64,000 bases of DNA from G963665085 sp963665085. Its GTDB lineage: Bacteria > Bacteroidota > Bacteroidia > Bacteroidales > JAAAOM01. The stretch spans positions 558,001 to 622,000 of the forward strand of contig CAXXXS010000002.1 in NCBI GenBank assembly GCA_963665085.2. The letters run 5' to 3'. Shown in pieces: positions 28,187-36,579 of the stretch (within the stretch, counting starts at the first letter, position 1; each line of letters begins with the position of its first letter). Below the pieces are notes generated by a model. That model had not been told where the DNA came from. It saw nothing but the letters and a program-made list of their open reading frames with translations, and did no database searches. A program made the position numbers and the translations under genes.

Positions 28187-29662
28187 CTATGTCTTTTTAA
28201 ATTTTCGCTTAACGCATCGATAACTCAAAACTACTCCGCTGATACTTATTATCGTTCCAAAAACACTGAGTATAATTAAAATTGCAATACGTAACCAGTT
28301 ATGCTTTACCAAAAAATTAAAATTAAAGGAATGTAACCCCTTATAAAGCCATCGCCGCGTTCGCGTATTTTTATTTAGAACAGATACGATTTCTAAATTT
28401 TCAGGATTAACATAAAGCCATGTTTTATCACCATCAAATAATTTAAATTTAATAACTGGAAAAGAAATCTCATTATCCCTTCCCATATAATAACCATCAG
28501 GAGAATTTATTTCCTCACTAGAAAAATCGTTTATATCAAACTTTTGCTTTACAGCATTTTCTATCTCTTTTTTATGATATGTTTTAATTATTATACTATC
28601 AGTCTGTGAGGCATTGATTATATGGGGATGATATAGATCTTTGGAATAAACAAAATAACTAGGTGAATCAAAGGTAGAAAAATCCCAGTCTATCCGTTTT
28701 ATAGGTTTTAATCGCTCATCAGTAAATAATGTTTCAATTGAAAGCTTAAAATCTTTTATCGAATAAATATTATCAGTCCAAATCTTTCTGTAGTTGGTAC
28801 TGTTTTTTACTGGGACAATGTATTTAGGGACTTCCTGTAATGACATCATTCCACTAAATACAAATGTAAAAGTAAAAAAACCAAAGAAAAAACCCATAAT
28901 ATGATGCCATCTATACCATTTATTTTTATAAGGAGAGAATGAAAAAAATCCTTTCTCTTTTTGCTGCTTGCGTTTTCGATATCTATAAAAACCGAGGACA
29001 ATTCCTGTTATACACATTATGCTCCCAATACCCGATAACCAGGAAATCAAATCAATCCACAACCCTCTTTTTAGCCGTAAGCTTTTAAAATAAAACCAAT
29101 GAGGAATAGCACCAAAACGGGCAAGCCATCTTTGTTTCCTGTTGGTTTCCTGAACAACCGTACCAATTTTTTCTGATAAATAAATAACAGAGTGTTCCGG
29201 ATCGGCAAAATAATATTTATGAATTGGAAAATATTTTTCATAATAACTCCATGGAATCCAGGAATCAAAATCGGTTAAGATTATTTTTTTAGACACCCCG
29301 GTTTTATAGTTTTTATCAACTAATTTATCTAATTCAGTAGCTGTAAATGATTTAATTTCTGACAGGGTTTGTGCGTCAATTTGTAATTCCTCATTATTAT
29401 TGTTAGTAACTCTAAAAACAGGCTTATCATTAATTTTTTCTAAGCTTAGTTTATTAATTTTATTCGTATCTAAGTTGCTAAAAGTTCTATTAATACTGTC
29501 TTTTTCTGTTAATGCTGTCAGTTTGTTAAATTGTTTGTCTAGAGACGCATGTGGAAAACCTGAAAATAGCATAACAAATCCAGATATGAACCACACAACA
29601 AAAGCCAGGCTCAATATAGAGCCCAGCAATTGATGTAATTTAAGCATTAGCTTTTTTATCAT
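28187..29662 (-). CDS. PepSY-associated membrane protein, next to a riboswitch-controlled TonB receptor
   Basis: The protein has about 491 residues; two in-frame ATGs lie within three codons and the choice hardly matters. The layout is that of PepSY_TM proteins: a first helix (LHQLLGSILSLAFVVWFISG), a long extracytoplasmic part with FADPEHSVIYLSEKIGTVVQ, a helix pair near 200-290 and a last helix near the C-terminus. Conserved histidines in the helices (KLHQLLG, WHHIMGF, GLHSFNFNF) could bind haem or metal, as proposed for FoxB-like siderophore reductases. It starts ten bases after a TonB receptor stop codon. Reductase function is inferred; a paralogue lies at 52069-53523. Confidence 0.82.
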   Translation of the reverse strand: MIKKLMLKLHQLLGSILSLAFVVWFISGFVMLFSGFPHASLDKQFNKLTALTEKDSINRTFSNLDTNKINKLSLEKINDKPVFRVTNNNNEELQIDAQTLSEIKSFTATELDKLVDKNYKTGVSKKIILTDFDSWIPWSYYEKYFPIHKYYFADPEHSVIYLSEKIGTVVQETNRKQRWLARFGAIPHWFYFKSLRLKRGLWIDLISWLSGIGSIMCITGIVLGFYRYRKRKQQKEKGFFSFSPYKNKWYRWHHIMGFFFGFFTFTFVFSGMMSLQEVPKYIVPVKNSTNYRKIWTDNIYSIKDFKLSIETLFTDERLKPIKRIDWDFSTFDSPSYFVYSKDLYHPHIINASQTDSIIIKTYHKKEIENAVKQKFDINDFSSEEINSPDGYYMGRDNEISFPVIKFKLFDGDKTWLYVNPENLEIVSVLNKNTRTRRWLYKGLHSFNFNFLVKHNWLRIAILIILSVFGTIISISGVVLSYRCVKRKFKKT

Positions 29663-29671
29663 ATACAATAT

Positions 29672-32197
29672 TTATAAGCTTATTCCCATGGTTACTTTGA
29701 AATTTCTCCCAGCACCCGGTATGAATTGAGTAGAATAAACATAATTCGAAAAATATTCTTTATCGAATAGATTATATACTCCAAATTTCAAATACACATT
29801 TTCAATTTTATAACCAATACTTGCATCAACTAACCAATATTCAGGTAATGTATATGTGTTAGAAGTCTCGGTATATACGATATCTGTAAAGTTAGCACCT
29901 GCACCAAAATTTAAATTTTTAAATACTCCCTTTTGAATGTTGTAATAGGCCCAACTATAAAATTTATTTCGGGGACTTTGACGCACATAATTACCTTCCT
30001 TAGAATTTTCGATGTATTCGTTTGTTGAAAATTTCTGATATTTAGCTTCTGTTAAGCCATAACCTGCAATAATTTTAAATCCATCAGCAGGAGAAATAAC
30101 CCCTTCAATTTCAAAACCTTTGGAATCTATTACACCAACTTGTCCGTAGATTCTTCTACTATCATCAGTTGTACCCAAATATTCTATGATATTGTTCTGT
30201 ACAATATAAAAGACGCTTGAATTAAGCTGAATAGCATTGTTTAATGCATATTTAAATCCTCCTTCTAACTGGTATCCTGTTAATGGTTTAAAAAATTCTT
30301 CACCAGCATCAGGAGAAAACTCTTTACCATCCCTATCCACATATACATAATCGCCATTATAAACTTTGCGGTTAGGTTGGAAGAAATTTGAATAGGAAGC
30401 ATAAAGAGAAAGGGACGGTTTTGGTTGATATACAATTCCAGCCCTGTATGTAAGTGAGGACGAATTAAGTGTACTCTCATCAGAAAAATCGGTAAGCTTT
30501 AAACCACTTTCCACAGTTGATGTTTGGTACTTCATATGGTAATAATCGTAACGAATAGCTAACAAAGCCTTAAGGTTATCTGCGATATCTAAAAAGTCCT
30601 GAACATAAATACCGTTAATCATTTCATTATAGTTATGGCCACCAGAGAAACGTGTTTGAAGATCTCCCTGGTTAACAATAGGATTTACAATAGAAACTGT
30701 TGAAAAAAGTCCTTCACCGCTTACATCTTCTCCAAGGTTATATCCTGTATATGAAGTCCTGTCAACAAACATAAAATAATATCCTGTAAGTATCTTATGA
30801 CTGATATTCCCTGTATTAAATGTAGTATTATAATCCAAATAATTTTGATATGTATTTGTACGGTGCGAAAAACGCAATGGATATGTTCTCTGCAATGAAT
30901 CCAGACATATATATACTCTATCTTCTCCATCCATGTAATAGTTGTTATAAATAGCATCTGAAGATGTTAGGTAACTCAGCTCCTCTGTAGAAAAATAATT
31001 TATTATATCTCTTGCAAAAGACGAATGGAATTGAATATATGAGTCATTACTGAAATTATGTTTGCACTTAAACGCAGCATTAACATTCTTATGTTTTAAA
31101 AAATCAGAAGGATCGTTATACCTTACTTCCCGATTGAAATTCGATGGGAGTTCGCCTTGTTTGTATACCAGGCTGCCATCTTCATCATAAATATCATTTG
31201 TAACAGTAGGTAATCCTGTCTCTGTTCCATAAAAGTCATTATTTCCGCCAAACCTGAATTCCAGTTTATTTTTTTCATCAACCAAATAGTCAAAAGCAAG
31301 GTAGGCATTTGCATACTTATCGTTACTTTCCCTCCATCCTTCCTTGTCAGAAAGTGCTACATCCATCCTGTAATTTAATTTATTGGATAGTTTTCCTCCA
31401 GCCCCGAAAGAAACATCCTTAGAATCCCAACTTCCATAGCTTGCTCTTAAATCTGCTGTGAAATTTTCAGAAGGTTGTTTTCGGATAATATTAATAATAC
31501 CTCCAACAGCAGAATGTCCATAGAGAACTGAAGCAGGGCCTTTTAAGTATTCTATCCTTTCAACAGCTGCTAATGAAGTTACAGGGGCGCTATTCGAAAA
31601 ATTCATACGCTCATCTCTGGCACCATCTACCATTATAACTGGCCCTCCGAATCCCCGCATATTAAATGTTTGAAAACCACCATAATTTACTGTTGGATTA
31701 ATTCCTGTAGTATATTTTAAAGCATCATTTACACTCGTATATTGCTTCTGCTCTATTAACTCATAGCTAATAGTTGATGTTGTAACAGGTATATCTTTTA
31801 GTGGGGCAGCTAATTTTAAAACTTGTTCGGTTTTCCTCACATAATTACCTCTAATTTCAACATTTTCTAATTCAGTTGTTGTTTGGGCAAGGTTGAAATT
31901 TACTTCATTCATACCTGTTTTTACCTCAATAGTTTTTTCTTGAGTTTCATAACCAAGAAAGGATACAACAAGTGTGTAAGTACCTTCTTTTACATTTTTA
32001 ATTTCATAATTCCCCTCGGAGTTTGTAACAGCACCTTTTTGAGAATTTTTAAGAAAAACATTAACACCTGGTAAAGGATTACCATCTTCTTGTTCGAGAA
32101 CAAAACCTTTAATAAACACCTTTTCTTGCGAATAAACAGAAAATGATAAAAAAAAGAATGACAAGGTTATAAAAAAACAATAAAGTTTCTTTTGCAT
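29672..32197 (-). CDS. TonB-dependent receptor under cobalamin riboswitch control
   Basis: The protein has 841 residues. Signal peptide MQKKLYCFFITLSFFFLSFS is followed by a carboxypeptidase-regulatory-like domain (about 25-110). The plug includes VNDALKYTTGINPTVNYGGF and EYLKGPASVLYGHSAVGGII, and the barrel ends in FKVTMGISL. The plug resembles siderophore receptors of the FhuE/FpvA group rather than classic BtuB. However, its leader is a complete cobalamin riboswitch, so it is repressed when B12 is plentiful. Substrates could be corrinoids, cobalt chelates or a siderophore-like metal carrier. The PepSY membrane protein follows in the same transcript. Confidence 0.87.
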   Translation of the reverse strand: MQKKLYCFFITLSFFFLSFSVYSQEKVFIKGFVLEQEDGNPLPGVNVFLKNSQKGAVTNSEGNYEIKNVKEGTYTLVVSFLGYETQEKTIEVKTGMNEVNFNLAQTTTELENVEIRGNYVRKTEQVLKLAAPLKDIPVTTSTISYELIEQKQYTSVNDALKYTTGINPTVNYGGFQTFNMRGFGGPVIMVDGARDERMNFSNSAPVTSLAAVERIEYLKGPASVLYGHSAVGGIINIIRKQPSENFTADLRASYGSWDSKDVSFGAGGKLSNKLNYRMDVALSDKEGWRESNDKYANAYLAFDYLVDEKNKLEFRFGGNNDFYGTETGLPTVTNDIYDEDGSLVYKQGELPSNFNREVRYNDPSDFLKHKNVNAAFKCKHNFSNDSYIQFHSSFARDIINYFSTEELSYLTSSDAIYNNYYMDGEDRVYICLDSLQRTYPLRFSHRTNTYQNYLDYNTTFNTGNISHKILTGYYFMFVDRTSYTGYNLGEDVSGEGLFSTVSIVNPIVNQGDLQTRFSGGHNYNEMINGIYVQDFLDIADNLKALLAIRYDYYHMKYQTSTVESGLKLTDFSDESTLNSSSLTYRAGIVYQPKPSLSLYASYSNFFQPNRKVYNGDYVYVDRDGKEFSPDAGEEFFKPLTGYQLEGGFKYALNNAIQLNSSVFYIVQNNIIEYLGTTDDSRRIYGQVGVIDSKGFEIEGVISPADGFKIIAGYGLTEAKYQKFSTNEYIENSKEGNYVRQSPRNKFYSWAYYNIQKGVFKNLNFGAGANFTDIVYTETSNTYTLPEYWLVDASIGYKIENVYLKFGVYNLFDKEYFSNYVYSTQFIPGAGRNFKVTMGISL

Positions 32198-32324
32198 TTT
32201 AAATAGATTAATTGGTTAAACATGCTTTGCAACCAAAAAGAATCAATGAAGAATGATTTACGTATAAGACATTCATACATTTGACTTCTAACCCGGAAGC
32301 AAATACTAATTATAATTTATGACT

Positions 32325-32522
32325 TGGCAGGTCTCCTGACTTAGTTCGTTTCTAAAAGCCTTCCCATCCTTTTATTGAGGACAGTGGCTATATGATTTTT
32401 CAGAAACATTTATTTCGACAAAGCGAAATAGAACCTTACAGTAGCGGGTACTGTTCCGGATTTTCACCGGATTCCCTTTTAAATGAATAATCTTGATTTG
32501 GATTATCCATCACCAAAAATCG
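32325..32522 (-). ncRNA. Cobalamin (AdoCbl) riboswitch
   Basis: Read on the minus strand, the conserved blocks appear in order: GGTGATGGATAATCC near the 5' end, AAAAGGGAATCCGGTG, ACAGTACCCGCTACTGTAA, GCCACTGTCC, GGATGGGAAGGC, and the B12 box AGTCAGGAGACCTGCC at 32325-32342. It lies about 130 bases before the TonB receptor start, so B12 should lower its expression. A promoter sits just upstream with correct spacing. Confidence 0.93.
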
Positions 32523-32525
32523 AGG

Positions 32526-32556
32526 CTAAAATAGTCTTTATTTATTTTTTCCCAAA
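32526..32556 (-). promoter_or_regulatory. Promoter of the riboswitch/TonB receptor transcript
   Basis: On the minus strand TTTG (32556-32553) is followed after exactly 19 bases by TATTTTAG (32533-32526), one mismatch from the Bacteroidota consensus TAnnTTTG. Transcription would start within a few bases of the riboswitch 5' end, which supports the call. Confidence 0.65.
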
Positions 32557-32739
32557 ACAAGAAGTAAGAATTCTACTACTTCTATCTTTTAATAATTAGT
32601 TAAACGTAATAAATAGTTTAACCAATTAATTTTCAAAATATAAGTCAAAAAAGGCTGTGTTCGAACCTAGCAACTTTTTGTTAAGTTAATCAATTATCTG
32701 GTAGAAAAACACTTATTCTTTTTGCCTCTAGCCGGCAGG

Positions 32740-32850
32740 GCTTTTACTTTTTCCTTTGATGAAAAAGTAAACAAAAAATCAAAAAAATCGGAGGCTGGCA
32801 CACATTCCTCGGCCTACCCGATATCATCCGATTTTTGGCCAGCGCACATT
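32740..32850. repeat. Repeat-like intergenic element with AAAAATCGG/CCGATTTTT arms
   Basis: The stretch contains ACTTTTTCCTTTGATGAAAAAGTAAAC, itself with complementary ACTTTTTC and GAAAAAGT, followed by AAAAATCGG-AGGCTGGC and later CCGATTTTT-GGCCAGC. This composition is a widespread type of intergenic repeat in Bacteroidota. No credible coding frame crosses it. It is part of a 500-base gene-free stretch between the riboswitch promoter and the cbiG-cbiF gene. Confidence 0.4.
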
Positions 32851-32924
32851 GGCAACCTGATTAATTTGACGATAATATTTTTTACATAAATATTTTGGAC
32901 TTTTTCACGTTCGACTAATTAAGT

Positions 32925-33015
32925 ATAAATCCGTCAAGCTATTTTAGGGAATTACAGTTGGGATAGCAAGAAAAGTGTTGAGAAGGGTGCCACCTGTTAG
33001 GAAAGAATAAAAAGT
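32925..33015. repeat. Solo copy of the IS remnant terminal sequence, plus AAAGTGTTGAGA repeats
   Basis: GTCAAGCTATTTTAGGGAATTACA here matches GTCAAGTTATTTTAGGAAATTACA at the low end of the IS3 remnant near 27778, in the same orientation. It is followed by two copies of AAAAGTGTTGAGA about 40 bases apart. No transposase fragment is visible beside it, so this looks like a solo end left by a deleted element. Confidence 0.5.
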
Positions 33016-33022
33016 GTTGAGA

Positions 33023-34792
33023 CTAATTCTTAGGCCGAAAAGCATGCACAAATCCTTTATCATATAATTTCGATACACCCTGACGATTATCAATTGCTTT
33101 ACCAACAACAATCAAGGTAGTCACTGTTAGATCATGTTTTTTAACAGTTTCTGCAAGATTAGCCACTGTGCAACGAATAATCTTCTCATCTTTCCATGTC
33201 AATTTATAACAAATAGCAACCGGCGTTCCTGGTGGATAATGCATCAGTAATTCTTCTTGTACTTTAGTTGCAATTGAAGCACTCAGGTATATACACATGG
33301 TGCTTTGTGATTGAGCTAGCTTCTGTAACTGTTCTTTTTCGGGCATGGGTGTGCGTCCTTCTCCACGTGTAAGAATAATGGTCTGTACTTCTTCAGGAAT
33401 AGTAAATTGGGATTTTAAAGCGGCAGCAGCAGCCTGAAATGAAGAAATCCCTGGCGTGATATTGTAGCTCCAGCCCCATTTATCCATAATGGCCATTTGT
33501 TCCTGAATAGCTCCATAAATACATGGATCTCCGGTATGGAGGCGGACAATAAATAATCCTCGCTCATAATAATCTTTCATGCTATTTAGCTGTATTTCCA
33601 AATTCATCGATGCAGAACTTTCAACCACACATCCAGGTTTGGCATAATATGTTAATTCTTTAGGAACAAGACTTCCTGCATATAATATATAATCGGCTGT
33701 TTGGAGTAGCTTTTTTCCACGTACTGAAATCAGTTCCGGATCACCTGGTCCAGCTCCTATAAACTCAACAAATCCTTTTCTTTCGGCATTACGTTCAAAA
33801 GCAACTGCAATGGTAAAAAATAAATTATCGGCTTTAAGTTTTGTTTTTTCAACCAATAACTGGTTACCTGAACAATGCATGGCAGCAGCTTCTGAAACCC
33901 CATAAGTACCTGTTACGCTTTTTACTTTTTCTGATGGATTTGGTACCCGGTATGCGGATAAAGTTTCTTCACTATAAGAAAATAATGGAACACCTAACGA
34001 ATCAGAAAGCTGAATAAATGCAGGTTCATCTTTTTTAAGATCTACAGTAGTCAATGTTTTTACTGATAATTTTGATAAGCGATTGTCTTTTAAAAAAGTA
34101 CTCACCTGTTTTTCAAATACACAAAAATCTATTCCTTTCTGGCAACCTAAACCAATATGTAGGACCTTCGGCCTGTAGTAAAGGGTATTTATTCCAAAAT
34201 CATACAAAAAAGGTGTTACAGCTATGATTAATTCATAATTCTCAGGAACCAGTTTTTTGATATCCGTAAAAATATCAACGTGTCCGGGTTTGGATGATTC
34301 AAGGTAAAGCGTTCCGTTATCTCTTATTTCCAGAAAAAGTGCCGTCTTTTTTGCATTGACAAATTGCGCCATCATTTTCGTAAGCGATCCGATACATTCC
34401 ATTTCCCAATTATAGCGTTCGGGGAGCAAATCGAGTGGCCATAAAGATGAAGTATCGCTAACTGTAGTAATAACCGGTACGGCTCCAATTAACCTGGATA
34501 TTTCATTAGCCAGGTCATTGGCACCACCAACATGACCTGAAACTACCGCTTGAACAAACTGTCCATTAGCATCGATATTAATAACTGCCGGATCTTGCTT
34601 TTTGCTTGTAAGCAAACAAGCTATTTCACGTACACAAATTCCCAGAGAACCAATGAAAATAAACGCTTCGTGTGTGTTAAAGCGTTCTTTTAAATCATTG
34701 GGAGAACGAGAAATTTCTGCATCCACACCTTTATTTATTATTTGCTTAGCTAGTCTTTCAGCTTTATCGGAATGTACTATTATACTTATCAT
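33023..34792 (-). CDS. cbiG-cbiF: CbiG-CbiF fusion: cobalt-precorrin-5A hydrolase / cobalt-precorrin-4 C11-methyltransferase
   Basis: The protein has 589 residues and two enzymes in one chain. Residues 1-335 are CbiG (GSLGICVREIACLL, VSGHVGGANDLA, LHIGLGCQKGI), which opens the delta-lactone and releases acetaldehyde. Residues 341-589 are the SAM-dependent CbiF/CobM methyltransferase (FIGAGPGDPELISVRGKKLL, RLHTGDPCIYGA, TPGISSFQAAAA). The two act one after the other in the anaerobic corrin pathway: CbiF makes cobalt-precorrin-5A and CbiG hydrolyses it. The presence of CbiG marks the early-cobalt-insertion route. It is the last gene of the B12 cluster, six bases after cbiE-cbiT. Confidence 0.95.
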   Translation of the reverse strand: MISIIVHSDKAERLAKQIINKGVDAEISRSPNDLKERFNTHEAFIFIGSLGICVREIACLLTSKKQDPAVINIDANGQFVQAVVSGHVGGANDLANEISRLIGAVPVITTVSDTSSLWPLDLLPERYNWEMECIGSLTKMMAQFVNAKKTALFLEIRDNGTLYLESSKPGHVDIFTDIKKLVPENYELIIAVTPFLYDFGINTLYYRPKVLHIGLGCQKGIDFCVFEKQVSTFLKDNRLSKLSVKTLTTVDLKKDEPAFIQLSDSLGVPLFSYSEETLSAYRVPNPSEKVKSVTGTYGVSEAAAMHCSGNQLLVEKTKLKADNLFFTIAVAFERNAERKGFVEFIGAGPGDPELISVRGKKLLQTADYILYAGSLVPKELTYYAKPGCVVESSASMNLEIQLNSMKDYYERGLFIVRLHTGDPCIYGAIQEQMAIMDKWGWSYNITPGISSFQAAAAALKSQFTIPEEVQTIILTRGEGRTPMPEKEQLQKLAQSQSTMCIYLSASIATKVQEELLMHYPPGTPVAICYKLTWKDEKIIRCTVANLAETVKKHDLTVTTLIVVGKAIDNRQGVSKLYDKGFVHAFRPKN

Positions 34793-34798
34793 TTAGTA

Positions 34799-35986
34799 TT
34801 AATTCTTAATAAGGGTAATAATTTGAATCGGGTTATGTGTATCAACCAGTATCAATTGTTGAAATTTAATGGCATATTTATTCGTATCCGCCCATTTGAG
34901 AAAACGTTCTTCGCTTGTTTCGCTAACAGAATTGAATGAGATTATTCCACCTGAAGTTAGACGCTTAGAAACATCGTTCAATATTTCTTCCATTTTTCCA
35001 TTATACCCGCCTAGGAAAACAGCATCGGGTGGGGTTATTTTTTCCTTGTCAATTTGCAGATAATCACCCTCTAATAATTGTATCCCCGGGCATTGAAATT
35101 GCTTACAATTTTTATCCATTATAAGCATTCGGTCATGATGCATTTCAAATGCAGTTATCTCTAAATTGGGGTAATTCAATCGGGCTTCGATGGAGATGCT
35201 TCCTGTGCATGCCCCAATATCCCATAACACGGTTTTTTTTTCGAGTTCCATGGATGCCAGGGTTGCCAAACGAACTGGCATTTTTGTTATCATATTAGGA
35301 CGATTATCAAGGATTTGAAACTCATTTTCAGGGATTAATTTTTTGGGGATAACATTATCTGTTTTTTCAAGAAGCAGACAGTTTGGGTGTTTAAAATCTA
35401 ACGATAAGGCTTCTTCAAGCTTTAAGTTCATAACCTTTTCTTGTGTTCCTCCCAAATGTTCTCCATAGTACATTCGATAGTTAGAATAACCATAGTTAAG
35501 CATCCTTTCAGCTATAGTTGCTGGTGTTTTTTTTCGATCCGTTAATATGGCCATGCGGAATTCTCCAGTAATAAGTGCTTTATCAAATTCATTCCAGGGA
35601 CGACCAGTAAGTGAAATGGTTTTGTATTCCCCGTAGTTTATTTCCAACCGATGAGCCAAAGTTTGTATTGAATTAAACAATGGAAAAACCTTAACCTTTG
35701 TTTCAGAAAATTCTCTTTTTAGGGTATTTGCAATGCCAAAAAACCAAGGATCACCAGAAGCGAAAACAATCCATTGACCAGGATTGGTTCTGATATTTTC
35801 TATCAGAGCTGTCATCGGGGCAATAATTGAAAACCACTGGTGATTATCGGGCAGGTAATCTTTTATCAACTGATAATGCCTTTCACCGCCAGTAAAATAA
35901 GTAGTAGATAAAATTAATCTTTCTTGTTCCTCTGTAAAAAAAGGATTACTGTCATTTATACCAATTATTGTAATTTGTTGCATCAA
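34799..35986 (-). CDS. cbiE-cbiT: CbiE-CbiT fusion: cobalt-precorrin-7 C5-methyltransferase / cobalt-precorrin-6B C15-methyltransferase (decarboxylating)
   Basis: The protein has 395 residues, the CobL-like architecture. The N-terminal part (1 to about 200) is a tetrapyrrole methyltransferase with WIVFASGDPWFFGIANTL. The C-terminal part (about 220-395) is a class I methyltransferase with motif I WDIGACTGSISIEA and acidic residue in EITAFEMHHD. It methylates C5 and C15 and removes the acetate carboxylate at C12. It lies six bases before cbiG-cbiF and about 115 bases after a GxxExxY gene that interrupts the pathway genes. Confidence 0.93.
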   Translation of the reverse strand: MMQQITIIGINDSNPFFTEEQERLILSTTYFTGGERHYQLIKDYLPDNHQWFSIIAPMTALIENIRTNPGQWIVFASGDPWFFGIANTLKREFSETKVKVFPLFNSIQTLAHRLEINYGEYKTISLTGRPWNEFDKALITGEFRMAILTDRKKTPATIAERMLNYGYSNYRMYYGEHLGGTQEKVMNLKLEEALSLDFKHPNCLLLEKTDNVIPKKLIPENEFQILDNRPNMITKMPVRLATLASMELEKKTVLWDIGACTGSISIEARLNYPNLEITAFEMHHDRMLIMDKNCKQFQCPGIQLLEGDYLQIDKEKITPPDAVFLGGYNGKMEEILNDVSKRLTSGGIISFNSVSETSEERFLKWADTNKYAIKFQQLILVDTHNPIQIITLIKN

Positions 35987-36039
35987 TTTATTTTCGTTCA
36001 GAATGTATCGTTTAGCTGTTTATAATCGATTTACATATA

Positions 36040-36102
36040 AAAAATATTGCCTCTAAGTCTCAAAGACTCGAAGGATTCACTAATATATATATATGTATAA
36101 TG
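36040..36102. repeat. GxxExxY-flanking repeat, 3' side
   Basis: The words GCCTCTAAGTCTCAAAGACTCGAAGG lie on the side of the GxxExxY stop codon. They belong to the same family of AGTCTTTGAG/CTTTGTGG words seen on the other side at 36510-36545. The region has no gene. Confidence 0.4.
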
Positions 36103-36504
36103 TTACATAACAAATCTTCTAATACCATTTTTAATCATGGGAACATTAAAATTTATTAGATAACCAAGTCTATTTCCTGTTAATTTTAAATGGCTTAAAA
36201 TCTGTGCTTCCCAGACAGGATTCACATTTTCAAGAGCTTTAAGTTCACAAATTATACAATCCTCCACTAATACATCTAACCTCAAACCTTCTTTAAAAGT
36301 TAAATTATCATATACTATGGGTATATCTATCTGTCTATTATATTTTAAGCCACGTTTGGCTAACTCATGACAAAAACACAATTCATATACTTTTTCTAAT
36401 AGGCCAGGGCCTAAATTAGAATGTACTGTGAAGGCCGAATCAACAATTAGTCTTCCAATATTATTAATATCCTCAGGAATTGGTTTGTGTGCTTTATTAT
36501 TCAT
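36103..36504 (-). CDS. GxxExxY family protein
   Basis: The protein has 133 residues and the defining motif GLLEKVYELCF near residues 32-42 (G-L-L-E-K-V-Y). It is followed by the conserved RLDVLVEDCIICELKAL, whose spaced acidic residues and E-x-K resemble a PD-(D/E)xK nuclease fold, and a C-terminal NFNVPMIKNGIRRFV. The function of this family is not established. The gene sits between two corrin-ring genes with repeat words on both sides, so it looks like an inserted cassette rather than a pathway gene. It has no stop codons or frameshifts. Confidence 0.85.
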   Translation of the reverse strand: MNNKAHKPIPEDINNIGRLIVDSAFTVHSNLGPGLLEKVYELCFCHELAKRGLKYNRQIDIPIVYDNLTFKEGLRLDVLVEDCIICELKALENVNPVWEAQILSHLKLTGNRLGYLINFNVPMIKNGIRRFVM

Positions 36505-36550
36505 AATTTTTCTATGTTTAGTGTCTTTGAGTCTTTGTGGCTAAAATAAA
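36505..36550. repeat. GxxExxY-flanking repeat, 5' side
   Basis: The plus strand reads TTTCTATGTTTAGTGTCTTTGAG then TCTTTGTGGCTAAAAT. This is the typical AGTGTCTTTGTGGCT run that adjoins GxxExxY start codons in many genomes. The run at 3135-3290 is related. Confidence 0.5.
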
Positions 36551-36579
36551 AAATTAAAGTTATTATGGTAAAGAAACTT

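Noticed and set aside
36103..36504. GxxExxY gene as part of a defence system
   Set aside because: There are no partner defence genes nearby; it sits alone inside a biosynthetic operon.
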